Below, piece after piece: positions 46,799 to 55,404 of a DNA stretch of 64,000 nucleotides. The notes below the pieces were generated by a model that worked only from the letters and a program-made list of their open reading frames with translations, had not been told where the DNA came from and made no database searches. The DNA is from a bacterium (GTDB lineage Bacteria; Electryoneota; JAOADG01), in NCBI GenBank assembly GCA_026417415.1, contig JAOADG010000012.1:1-64000 (forward strand), read 5' to 3'. Each line of letters starts with the position of its first letter. The first letter of the stretch is position 1. The translations under genes were made by a program, and so were the position numbers.

Positions 46799-47845
46799 AT
46801 GGCTACAGCGGTTTCTACGTTCCCAAAACATTTGGAAAGGAATTGGTTCCGTGAAAAAATGGAGGAAGACCGCGATTTTCTGATCATCTTCTTCTTAGGA
46901 TACCTATTGGTAATCACTTTTTTTGCGGTGATGGGTTCTTTAGAATGGAAAGAAATGACGCTTGAAGATGCACAAAGACATTTAGATAAATTGTACTCGG
47001 TAAAGACATCTACGCCTGCCTATGCACGACGGCAAATTATGCAACAAGGTAAGAAAGAAGAAGAAGTGAAAACTGCTGATGAAGGACGACAAGCAGAGGC
47101 ACGTGGAAGAACTGAAGAAAAGAAAGTTCTATCTGCGGAAGAACGTCGTGCTCGCCGTGAAGCTGCTGCTGGTGCTATGTCTGCACAGATTGGTTCTGCC
47201 ATTGATGCCGCTTCATCTGTAGGAATCTTTAGACGTGCAGGTGCTGCTGGTGGTGGACGTGGAGGTAGAGGTGCAGGTGCAGTTGCTGGGCTTAGCACCG
47301 GTATTGGTAGCGGTGCGGACATGAAAGGTCTTGCGGGTATTGGTGTATCTGGTCAGGATTTAGCCAATGCCCAGCGATTGAGAGGTTCAGGTTCACTAAT
47401 TGAAGGTGGTGGTGGTACTGGTGGTAGGTTAAATTTAAGAGATATGACACCTGCGGAAATTGATGCATTGATTAAGCGTGCAAGTGTTAAAGCCGTAGGA
47501 GCACCCACAGTTGTAGGTTCAGAAAAAGCCAAAGTTGCTAAAGGTAGAACCACTGAGGATTTATCAAGACAAATTGCAAGTTATTCTAATCAAGTTAAAG
47601 CATGTTATCAGCAGTTTTTAAGACAAGATCCCAATTTAGCTGGAACTGTTCGTTTATCTTTTACCATAAAACCAAATGGCACTACTTCAGCAGTGCGAGT
47701 CACGGAAAGTGATTGGAGTGATGCAAGTTTAGGAAATCGAGTAAACGCATGTATTGTTCAACGAGCACAAAGTTGGAGATTTGATCAAATAGAAGCTACG
47801 AGTGGTGACTTGACTGTAAATTACACGTATGTATTTTCTCGGTAA
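46799..47845 (+). CDS. TonB-like protein with AgmX/PglI C-terminal domain
   Basis: 348 residues. One membrane helix (about 27-46, FLIIFFLGYLLVITFFAVMG) is followed by a charged coiled coil (about 80-130), a Gly-rich linker (about 145-215) and a C-terminal domain (about 255-348). That domain contains SNQVKACYQQFLRQDPNLAGTVRLSFTIKPNGTTSAVRV and CIVQRAQSWRF, the pattern of the AgmX/PglI C-terminal family, with two conserved Cys. Such proteins transmit force from ExbB/ExbD to envelope partners, like TonB; AgmX is a Myxococcus gliding protein. GGGGG precedes the ATG, and a terminator follows the gene. Confidence 0.88.
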   Translation: MATAVSTFPKHLERNWFREKMEEDRDFLIIFFLGYLLVITFFAVMGSLEWKEMTLEDAQRHLDKLYSVKTSTPAYARRQIMQQGKKEEEVKTADEGRQAEARGRTEEKKVLSAEERRARREAAAGAMSAQIGSAIDAASSVGIFRRAGAAGGGRGGRGAGAVAGLSTGIGSGADMKGLAGIGVSGQDLANAQRLRGSGSLIEGGGGTGGRLNLRDMTPAEIDALIKRASVKAVGAPTVVGSEKAKVAKGRTTEDLSRQIASYSNQVKACYQQFLRQDPNLAGTVRLSFTIKPNGTTSAVRVTESDWSDASLGNRVNACIVQRAQSWRFDQIEATSGDLTVNYTYVFSR

Positions 47846-47905
47846 ATGCGGAGGTGAATTTAATATCTTTTTTGATTTAGTAAGTGTTGAATTTCGTTAA
47901 GCTAC

Positions 47906-47945
47906 AAGGAACCGTAGTCATCTTCGGTTCCTTTCTAATTTTATT
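47906..47945 (+). terminator. terminator of the TPR-ExbBD-AgmX operon
   Basis: A 9-bp stem (aaggaaccg/cggttcctt, 10-nt loop) is followed by a T-rich stretch (tctaattttatttta). It separates this operon from aspS. Confidence 0.75.
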
Positions 47946-47966
47946 TTAGATAATTGGAATCAATTT

Positions 47967-49709
47967 ATGCGAACAAACTACTGTGGGTTGTTATCAAGTC
48001 ACGATTTAGGTAAGTCAGTAACTTTATGTGGATGGGTAGATAGAATTAGGGATTTAGGTGGTTTGGTGTTTATTGATTTGCGTGATCGTGAAGGGATTAT
48101 CCAAATCAATGTACCTCAAGGAGAACTGACAGAAATTGCAAAGCAATTAGGGCGCGAATACGTCATCCAAGTACAAGGCGAAGTCGTTAAGAAACCCGTT
48201 CCGAATCCTAAGTTAAATACAGGTGATATTGAAGTTTTGGCAAGTTCAATTGAAATTTTTTCCCCTGCAAATTTGCCTCCTTATGAATTAAGTGAACCCA
48301 ATGTATCCGAAGAACTGCGATTGAAATATCGTTATTATGATTTAAGAAGACCGGAGCTACAAAACAATTTGCGTATTCGTGCAAAAGCGATGCGGTCTGT
48401 GCGATCGTTTTATGATGCACATGGATTTATTGAAGTAGAAACACCTGTTTTAATGCGTTCCACACCTGAAGGTGCAAGAGATTACATTGTTCCATCACGC
48501 ATCCATCAAGGGTGCTTTTATGCGTTACCTCAATCTCCACAACAGTACAAACAATTGTTAATGGTTGCAGGCTTTGATCGATACTACCAAATTGTAAAAT
48601 GTTTTCGTGATGAAGATTTACGTGCAGATAGACAACCGGAGTTTACTCAAATTGATGTGGAAATGTCTTTTGTTAAGGAAAACGATGTAATGACTATTGC
48701 AGAAGAAATGGTGGTGGTGCTTTTTCAGGAGGTTTTACAAGTTCAGTTGCCGACACCGTTTCCAAAACTTGATTTTGAAACCGCAATGAAAATCTATGGT
48801 TCTGATAAGCCAGATTTACGTTTCCAACTACCACTAATTACGGTTACAAAGTATTTTCAAAATAGTGGTTTTCATGGTTTCGATCAGGAAGTTGAAAAAG
48901 GTGGTGAAGTCGTCGCGTTAAAACTACATGGACAATCTAATGTATCGCGTAAATCTTTAGATGTATGGCAAGAGAAAGCTAAAAAATATGGTCTTGCTGG
49001 TCTGGTGACCATTAAAAAGCAAGAAAGTAATTTATCCTCAAGTATTTCTAAATTTGTCTCACCTACAACTATACAAAACGTTGCAAATGCACTTGAGATG
49101 GAAAACGGAGATTTAGTGATATGTGCTGCTGCTGATCCGGAAACCATTTATCCTGCTTTTGGAAACTTACGAGTTTACTTTGCAAACGAATTCAATTTAA
49201 TCAAGAAAAATCAGTGGGCACCTGTATGGGTAGTCGGTTTTCCATTGTTTGAATGGAATAAAGAAGAAAATCGTTGGACTGCGGTACATCATCCTTTTAC
49301 ATCGCCTATTCCAGAACATGAAAGTATCTTAGAATTGACTCCTGAACGTGTGAAAGCACGTGCTTATGACTTGGTTTTAAATGGAAATGAAATAGGTGGT
49401 GGTTCAATACGCAACCACCGTTCTGATTTACAAAAAAAAGTATTTTCTGTACTTGGTCTTTCTCAAGAAGAAGCAAAAGAGAAATTTGGGTACTTTTTAG
49501 AAGCATTGACTTATGGTACACCACCTCACGGCGGTATTGCGTTTGGTTTCGACCGGATAGTTGCTTTACTATGCGGTGTGGATAACATTCGTGAAGTGAT
49601 TGCGTTTCCGAAAACGACTACTGCAGCATCTCTTATGGATGGTTCACCTGCACCGGTGTCACCTAAGCAGTTACAAGAATTGGGAATACAAATTGTTCAA
49701 TCAAAATGA
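47967..49709 (+). CDS. aspS: aspartyl-tRNA synthetase
   Basis: 580 residues of the bacterial AspRS type, class II. The N-terminal OB-fold contains VTLCGWVDRIRDLGGLVFIDLRDREGIIQI. Class II motif 2 is seen in FRDEDLRADRQPEFTQIDVEMSF and motif 3 in GIAFGFDRIVALLCG. A GAD-type insertion lies between them. It charges tRNA-Asp and possibly tRNA-Asn if an amidotransferase is present. The Shine-Dalgarno is weak. It overlaps phoH by 4 bases (ATGA) and begins a six-gene operon. Confidence 0.97.
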   Translation: MRTNYCGLLSSHDLGKSVTLCGWVDRIRDLGGLVFIDLRDREGIIQINVPQGELTEIAKQLGREYVIQVQGEVVKKPVPNPKLNTGDIEVLASSIEIFSPANLPPYELSEPNVSEELRLKYRYYDLRRPELQNNLRIRAKAMRSVRSFYDAHGFIEVETPVLMRSTPEGARDYIVPSRIHQGCFYALPQSPQQYKQLLMVAGFDRYYQIVKCFRDEDLRADRQPEFTQIDVEMSFVKENDVMTIAEEMVVVLFQEVLQVQLPTPFPKLDFETAMKIYGSDKPDLRFQLPLITVTKYFQNSGFHGFDQEVEKGGEVVALKLHGQSNVSRKSLDVWQEKAKKYGLAGLVTIKKQESNLSSSISKFVSPTTIQNVANALEMENGDLVICAAADPETIYPAFGNLRVYFANEFNLIKKNQWAPVWVVGFPLFEWNKEENRWTAVHHPFTSPIPEHESILELTPERVKARAYDLVLNGNEIGGGSIRNHRSDLQKKVFSVLGLSQEEAKEKFGYFLEALTYGTPPHGGIAFGFDRIVALLCGVDNIREVIAFPKTTTAASLMDGSPAPVSPKQLQELGIQIVQSK

Positions 49710-50737
49710 AAAAGAATTTATCTAAACAGACCTATAAAAAACAAAAGATTATACGTTGGGAGTTAGAACTTGGTTTAGATATTGGACCAGAATTGCTTGG
49801 ACCCAATGATGCTCATATTCGTTATTTAGAACAATACTTTCTTTCTTCAATTACGGTTCGAGGTACCAATTTAGTAGTCCATGGTCCAGAAAATGAAAAG
49901 TCATTAATTGAAGCAGTTTTTCGTGATTTAATGACCATTTACCGTGAAAAAAAGATCCCAATCCATAGTAGAGATGTGGAAACGGCGGTTGCTTTAGCAG
50001 CCAATCCTATGAGTGCTCGTAATAATGGCAACCATAAAATTATTTCGCAAGAATCATCTTTAAGCGTTTCTACCATATCACCGTTGTTAAGGATACCGGT
50101 TCAAGCGAAATCAGAAGGACAAAAGAATTACCTTGAAAAATTAAAAAAGTATTCTATTCTATTTGTAACAGGTCCTGCAGGTTCCGGAAAAACCTACTTA
50201 GCTGTTGCTGTTGCGGTAGCAAGTTTGCTTGAAGGGTCAGTGGATCGAATTATTTTAGTTAGACCTGTAGTTGAAGCAGGAGAACATCTTGGTTTTTTAC
50301 CCGGTGATATTAAAGAAAAAGTAGATCCCTATTTTCGTCCTATTTATGATGCTTTAATGGAATTGTTACCTTCTGATAAATTGAAAAAATTTCTTTATAG
50401 CGGAATGATAGAAATAGCACCACTTGCTTATATGCGTGGACGTACCTTAAACCGTTCTTTCATAATTTTAGATGAAGCGCAAAATACAACTAGCGGTCAA
50501 ATGAAAATGTTTCTTACACGGATTGGAAGAGATTCGCGTGCGGTGATTACTGGAGATATTACACAGGTTGATTTACCTGATCACGTAACATCCGGCCTTA
50601 CTGAGGCATTAGCCATACTCAAAGATGTGGATGGAGTCGGGCAAATTGAACTAAGCGGAAAAGATATTGTCAGACACGGTTTGGTGATTGAAATTGTTGC
50701 TGCATATGACCGCATGAGCAAATCTAAGAAAAAATGA
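49706..50737 (+). CDS. phoH: PhoH-like ATPase (YbeZ)
   Basis: 343 residues. The ATPase domain has Walker A GPAGSGKT and Walker B SFIILDEAQN, plus the family motifs RPVVEAGEHLGFLPGDIKEKVDPY and TGDITQVDLPD. A KH-like N-terminal part (residues 1-120) precedes it. PhoH/YbeZ is thought to work with YbeY in ribosomal RNA maturation, and ybeY lies two genes downstream. It overlaps both neighbours by 4 bases. Confidence 0.95.
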   Translation: MKKNLSKQTYKKQKIIRWELELGLDIGPELLGPNDAHIRYLEQYFLSSITVRGTNLVVHGPENEKSLIEAVFRDLMTIYREKKIPIHSRDVETAVALAANPMSARNNGNHKIISQESSLSVSTISPLLRIPVQAKSEGQKNYLEKLKKYSILFVTGPAGSGKTYLAVAVAVASLLEGSVDRIILVRPVVEAGEHLGFLPGDIKEKVDPYFRPIYDALMELLPSDKLKKFLYSGMIEIAPLAYMRGRTLNRSFIILDEAQNTTSGQMKMFLTRIGRDSRAVITGDITQVDLPDHVTSGLTEALAILKDVDGVGQIELSGKDIVRHGLVIEIVAAYDRMSKSKKK

Positions 50738-52956
50738 AACGTTCTTATTCATTTCGATGGATTGCTGTATCTTCGCTGGAAGAAAATCTTAAACGGCTAC
50801 TCATCATTGGTTTAGCTACCTTTGCTTTAGTAGCTTTTTTACCAAATCCTTTTGGTAATGAATTTGCTGATTTACGTGTGGGTGCAGTGGCTACGGTTGA
50901 AATCATTGCACCTTTTGATTTTGAGATTTTAAAAGATCCGGAAGAGTTATCCCAAGAACGCTACACTGCACGAGAAAACACGCCTCCCGTAATTGAATAT
51001 AATGATTCAATTTCCAAAGCAATCCTTCAAAAAGCTCAAAAACTACATCATTTTTTCAAAACGGAAATTCCAAAATTAGCGAAAAAAAATAATACACAAA
51101 TAGATCCTATTGTAGATGAAATGGTAGTTTCCTTATGGCGCGATGATCAATATCTCATTGATCGAGAAAATTTGTGGTGGTTAATCAGAAAGTGGAATGA
51201 AAATGAAAAATCTATCTTGGATGCTCTTGACCGATGGTATGACTTGATTGACAAATTGGTTAATCGTGGTATTGCGGAGTTTCCTGAAAACAGTGCTAAT
51301 CCGAAGATAACCACGTTGAAAGATGGTGTAGCGGCAACCTCGGATCGCTCACTTTTTATTTCAACAGAAAATTTATCCCAAGAACTTCTTGAATTGTTAC
51401 GCGAGCGCGAACCTTCAGAAGAGTTTCTTCGTGTGGGTTATGATTTGATTAGACCGTTATTACAACCTAATTGGTACTACAATTATCAAGCAACACAAAA
51501 ATTACGAGATGCAGCCGCCGCTGCAATTCCATCTGCCCAAGGGATTGTTCTAAAGGGTGAAAAAATCGTTGATCGAGGAAAAAGAATTGATCAAACGACC
51601 CTACAAGTTTTAAAATCACTTCAATTAAAACAAAATGAATTGTTGGCTTCGCAAGGGACTTGGGGGTGGTTGCTACCTAAAATTGGAAGAGGGTTTGTTG
51701 TCTTTCTATTGCTTACTCTATGGTTAGTTGTTTTGCTTACTTTGCGCTACGAAAAAGTGAGAAAATTCCGTGATGTTCTTTTAGCAATTGGATTAATTGG
51801 GGTACCTGAAGTAATCTTGGTTTATGGGATTTCATTAAACAATTTATCTATTTTTTTATTTCCTATCGCGGCATTTATTCTATCCATTTCGATATTGTAT
51901 GATGTTGAAATAGCTTTAATTAGTATAGTCATCTACACAGGTTTAATGGTCGTTTTAGGTGAAGCAAGTTCAACATTAATTCTGTTTACTGTTTTATCCA
52001 GTGCTGTAGCATTGGTATTTGTAAGTTCTATAACCTCAAGAAGCCAATTGTTTCGTTCAATTCCTGTCATCTTTATTGTTACCGCGTTTTTGATTGGTCT
52101 TCGAGTCCTAACGGATGTACAATGGTCTGATCAAAATTTTAGTGATCTATCTGCCGGCTTGATGAATTCATTGGCAAGCCCATTAATTGCATTTGGTTTA
52201 ATCGTGGCAGCAGAAAAGGTATTTCTATGGACAACCGACTTAACCTTTATTGAACTTGCGGATTTTAATCGCCCCGTTCTTCGAAAATTGGCACTGGAAG
52301 CGCCCGGAACCTTTCATCATTCGCTTTTAGTAGGTGCTTTATCTGAAGCAGCTGCAAGAGCCATTCAAGCCAATCCCATTTTGGCAAGGTGTATTGCCTA
52401 TTATCATGATATAGGAAAGTTGGATCTTCGCGAGTACTTCATTGAAAATCAAGTAGGAATAGAAAATCCTCACGATAAAATGTCACCTTTAGAATCTGCA
52501 AAGATTTTAAGAAAACATATCCAGCAAGGGATTGATAAAGCGAAAGAATTAAAGTTACCTGATGAAATCATTGCAGGTATTCCGGAACATCACGGTACCT
52601 CTATTATGAAATATTTTTATCAAAAGGCATTGGCACTATACTCAAACGAAGTGAATGAAGGCGATTATCGTTATAGTGGGCCTAAACCAAAAAGCAAAGA
52701 GACCGCAATTTTAATGCTTGCTGATAGCTGCGAAGCAATTAGTAGAACTTTGAAAAATCCATCTCGTCTCGAAATTCGTAAAGCAATACGTGAGATTATC
52801 CAGGAAAAAGTTAGTGATGGACAGTTAGTAAATTCTTCCCTTACCTTCACTGATCTTAAGAGAATTGAAACAGCATTTGTAACTGTATTAGATGGTATTT
52901 TACATAAAAGAATTGTCTATCCGAGTAGTGTAAAGAAAATTGAGGGATTTGAATGA
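50734..52956 (+). CDS. pgpH: 7TM-HD phosphodiesterase, PgpH-like
   Basis: 740 residues: an N-terminal membrane anchor (RLLIIGLATFALVAFLP), an extracytoplasmic 7TMR-HDED domain (about 50-310), seven membrane helices (about 320-500) and a cytoplasmic HD domain. Catalytic metal ligands are in PGTFHHSLLVGAL, YYHDIGKLD and GIPEHHGT. PgpH of Listeria degrades c-di-AMP; this protein has the same architecture, so the window organism probably uses c-di-AMP. It is translationally coupled to phoH and ybeY. Confidence 0.93.
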   Translation: MKRSYSFRWIAVSSLEENLKRLLIIGLATFALVAFLPNPFGNEFADLRVGAVATVEIIAPFDFEILKDPEELSQERYTARENTPPVIEYNDSISKAILQKAQKLHHFFKTEIPKLAKKNNTQIDPIVDEMVVSLWRDDQYLIDRENLWWLIRKWNENEKSILDALDRWYDLIDKLVNRGIAEFPENSANPKITTLKDGVAATSDRSLFISTENLSQELLELLREREPSEEFLRVGYDLIRPLLQPNWYYNYQATQKLRDAAAAAIPSAQGIVLKGEKIVDRGKRIDQTTLQVLKSLQLKQNELLASQGTWGWLLPKIGRGFVVFLLLTLWLVVLLTLRYEKVRKFRDVLLAIGLIGVPEVILVYGISLNNLSIFLFPIAAFILSISILYDVEIALISIVIYTGLMVVLGEASSTLILFTVLSSAVALVFVSSITSRSQLFRSIPVIFIVTAFLIGLRVLTDVQWSDQNFSDLSAGLMNSLASPLIAFGLIVAAEKVFLWTTDLTFIELADFNRPVLRKLALEAPGTFHHSLLVGALSEAAARAIQANPILARCIAYYHDIGKLDLREYFIENQVGIENPHDKMSPLESAKILRKHIQQGIDKAKELKLPDEIIAGIPEHHGTSIMKYFYQKALALYSNEVNEGDYRYSGPKPKSKETAILMLADSCEAISRTLKNPSRLEIRKAIREIIQEKVSDGQLVNSSLTFTDLKRIETAFVTVLDGILHKRIVYPSSVKKIEGFE

Positions 52957-53375
52957 TTGACGTGATCAATTTGCATGAAAAATATCGCGTCAATAAAAGA
53001 GCGATTAGAAAAGCAGTACGAAAAACATTTCTAATTGAAAAGAAGAAATACGATCAAATTTGTGTCGTTTTAGTCAACGATGATAGGATAAAACAAATTC
53101 ACTTGCAATATATGAATGATAATTCAGCAACAGATGTAATCACTTTTGATTTAACTTGGTATGCTCAAAGAATTAGTGGAGATATTTTTATTTCATTAGA
53201 TACTGCCAAAATTAATGCAAAAGAGTTTCAGGTTACTTTACTAAATGAAGTTTTGCGTTTAGCTATTCACGGTGCTTTGCACTTATGTGGATATAAAGAT
53301 AACTACGCAGTTCTTAGAAAAATAATGTCCGACAGAGAAAACCAAATTCTCAATGAATTACTCGAAATAAAATAA
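52953..53375 (+). CDS. ybeY: rRNA maturation endonuclease YbeY
   Basis: 140 residues. The family core is DNSATDVITFDLTW and the zinc motif IHGALHLCGYKDN. Classical YbeY has three zinc His (HGxLHLxGYDH); here the third is missing, replaced by the GYKDN form that also occurs in Bacteroidetes. The protein processes 16S rRNA ends and takes part in ribosome quality control. It overlaps pgpH by 4 bases and precedes the CBS gene by 2 bases, the usual phoH-pgpH-ybeY order. Confidence 0.94.
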   Translation: MIDVINLHEKYRVNKRAIRKAVRKTFLIEKKKYDQICVVLVNDDRIKQIHLQYMNDNSATDVITFDLTWYAQRISGDIFISLDTAKINAKEFQVTLLNEVLRLAIHGALHLCGYKDNYAVLRKIMSDRENQILNELLEIK

Positions 53376-53377
53376 CC

Positions 53378-54664
53378 ATGGAACCATTTCTGATAATCTT
53401 ACTTTTTGTAGCCCTCTATTTTTTCCTTTTTATCATTGTTACTGTAGAGATTGCATTTTTTGCTTTAACGAAAAAGGACATGGATGTACTGAACAAAGAA
53501 AATGATTTTGAGAGAAAAATTATTATTTATCGTCGAAAACCCAGAGAAATCATTTTAACTTCAATCACAACGACTACAATTTTTTTATTAGCATTAGGTG
53601 TTTTAATCGCTTACTGTACGAAATTGATCGCACATAATCAACTTAAAACCTTTACCACAATTAACTTGTTGATTTGGTTTTTCGTTCAAGTATTGGTGGT
53701 CATTTTAATAGGTGGAATACTACCTAGAATTTATGCAGTGGCTAATCCCATACAGACGTTAAGACGTTTTTTACCTGCGTTCTTTTTATTTTATAAAATC
53801 TTTTATCCCGTGGTCTCGCTCTTACGATTGATCACCACGAGGTTGGCAATTCTATTAGGTGTACACAAAGAGAGTTTGTACGTATCGGAAAGTTTTGTTT
53901 CAGCCATTGTAGAAGTAGAACAAGAAAATGATCACGTAACCGAAGAAGAAAGGAAAATGATTCGAGGGGTAATGGAGTTTGGTGATAAAACAGCAAAAGA
54001 AATCATGGTACCCCGTCCTGATGTAGTGTTTCTAAGTGTAGATATCAATATCCCAGATGCAATACGTTTGGTAAAAGAATCTCATCGGAGTAGAATTCCT
54101 GTTTATGAAGAGAACATTGATCATATCGTAGGTATTTTGTATGCAAAAGATTTATTGGGTGAGTTACCTGAAAATGCAACCATTCGTTCGTTATGTCGTG
54201 CTGCACATTCAGTTCCTGAATATAAAAAGGTAGATGAGTTGTTGAGGGAAATGCTGCGATTGCATATCCACATGGCAATCGTGATAGATGAATATGGTGG
54301 AACGTCAGGAGTTGTGACCTTGGAAGATATCGTAGAAGAGATCATCGGGGAAATACAAGATGAGTACGACCGTGATACGAAAAAAATCGAAATTGAATCT
54401 GAAAATTCATGGATTGTGGAAGCGAGTTTTCTAACTTCAGAATTAAACCGAGAATTAGATACCACAGTGGTTCCAGAAAGTGATGAATATGACACAATTG
54501 GAGGTTATATTTTATCAATTGCAGGTCGTGTACCTGATATCGGTGAAGAATTCGCAGTTGGGAATTGGAAATTTATCGTTGTCAACAAATCACAAACTAG
54601 AATAAAAAAAATTCGGATTATTAAAGAAGAAGTAGTACAGGATACTGAAGATGAATCTGAGTGA
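53378..54664 (+). CDS. CorC/TlyC-type CNNM transporter with CBS pair
   Basis: 428 residues: a DUF21 membrane domain with several helices (about 1-165), a CBS pair (about 200-325, including MVPRPDVVFLSVDINIPDAIRLVKESHRSRIPVYE and HMAIVIDEYGGTSGVVTLEDIVEEIIGEIQDEYD), and a CorC/HlyC domain at the end (about 340-415). Members are Mg2+ or other divalent cation transporters or their regulators. GldE of Bacteroidetes, linked to gliding, has the same layout. The end overlaps the next gene by 14 bases. Confidence 0.9.
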   Translation: MEPFLIILLFVALYFFLFIIVTVEIAFFALTKKDMDVLNKENDFERKIIIYRRKPREIILTSITTTTIFLLALGVLIAYCTKLIAHNQLKTFTTINLLIWFFVQVLVVILIGGILPRIYAVANPIQTLRRFLPAFFLFYKIFYPVVSLLRLITTRLAILLGVHKESLYVSESFVSAIVEVEQENDHVTEEERKMIRGVMEFGDKTAKEIMVPRPDVVFLSVDINIPDAIRLVKESHRSRIPVYEENIDHIVGILYAKDLLGELPENATIRSLCRAAHSVPEYKKVDELLREMLRLHIHMAIVIDEYGGTSGVVTLEDIVEEIIGEIQDEYDRDTKKIEIESENSWIVEASFLTSELNRELDTTVVPESDEYDTIGGYILSIAGRVPDIGEEFAVGNWKFIVVNKSQTRIKKIRIIKEEVVQDTEDESE

Positions 54665-55232
54665 TTTGTGGTTAAGATTGGGATATTGGTTAGCAAAACA
54701 AAGATATAAGAATTACATTCGTAAAGATGAAACCTATTCGTTTCAACAAGGGTTGAAAATCAAAAAAATATTATTGTGTATGCCTGATTATAGCAATCAA
54801 GTTCCTGAAGCAGCAAATACTATTAATTATGTAAAAAGTTATTTTCAAAACTGTGAATTAAAAGTCATTTTTTATGATGCAATTGAAGCAAACATCCCAA
54901 ACGAATATCGTTCGTGGGGAATGATGACCAACTCTTCGTTTGATATCTTTGGGATTCCTAAACGTACCTTTATTGAATCCATTAGAAGTGAAAAATGTGA
55001 TATCGCGATAGATTTAGCATGTCCTACGAATGAGGTGAATGATATTCTTTGTTTATTGTCCGGATGTAAATGGCATGCATCTTTAGAATACAAAGGGATG
55101 GATGCGAATTTTCTGTCTTCAGCAAATATCAAAGTGGTTGCTAAAAACGAAACTTCACGTGAACAGCAATATCGTACACTATTTCGAATTTTAGCAAATT
55201 TACAAAATCCTTTGAAACAGGTGAGAACCTAA
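54651..55232 (+). CDS. conserved-looking hypothetical protein at the end of the aspS operon
   Basis: 193 residues without a signal peptide. The Rossmann-like alternation KIKKILLCMPDYSNQVPEAANTINYVKSYF and CDIAIDLACPTNEVNDILCLLSGCKWHASLEYKG recall the N-terminal half of family 9 glycosyltransferases or DUF6913-type proteins of Bacteroidetes, but no catalytic motif is visible. It overlaps the CBS gene by 14 bases and so is co-translated. Its function is unknown. Confidence 0.7.
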   Translation: MNLSDLWLRLGYWLAKQRYKNYIRKDETYSFQQGLKIKKILLCMPDYSNQVPEAANTINYVKSYFQNCELKVIFYDAIEANIPNEYRSWGMMTNSSFDIFGIPKRTFIESIRSEKCDIAIDLACPTNEVNDILCLLSGCKWHASLEYKGMDANFLSSANIKVVAKNETSREQQYRTLFRILANLQNPLKQVRT

Positions 55233-55404
55233 CTAAAATAATGAAAAAGAAAGCAGAACGTGATGATTGTTCAATATCTTAACTTGAAGTGGGAACTGTT
55301 TGAGTGGTTGATTCTTGTCGTAGTTGAATCAATCTCCAATCAGTTAAAAATCTTAGAAACACACCACAACGTTCTGCATTCTCAGAGTTGGAGAGTTTTT
55401 TTCA

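Noticed and set aside
55378-55404. Possible attenuator before rng (tctc/gaga stem followed by T7)
   Set aside because: The stem is only 4 bp; the T-run may be chance in AT-rich DNA.
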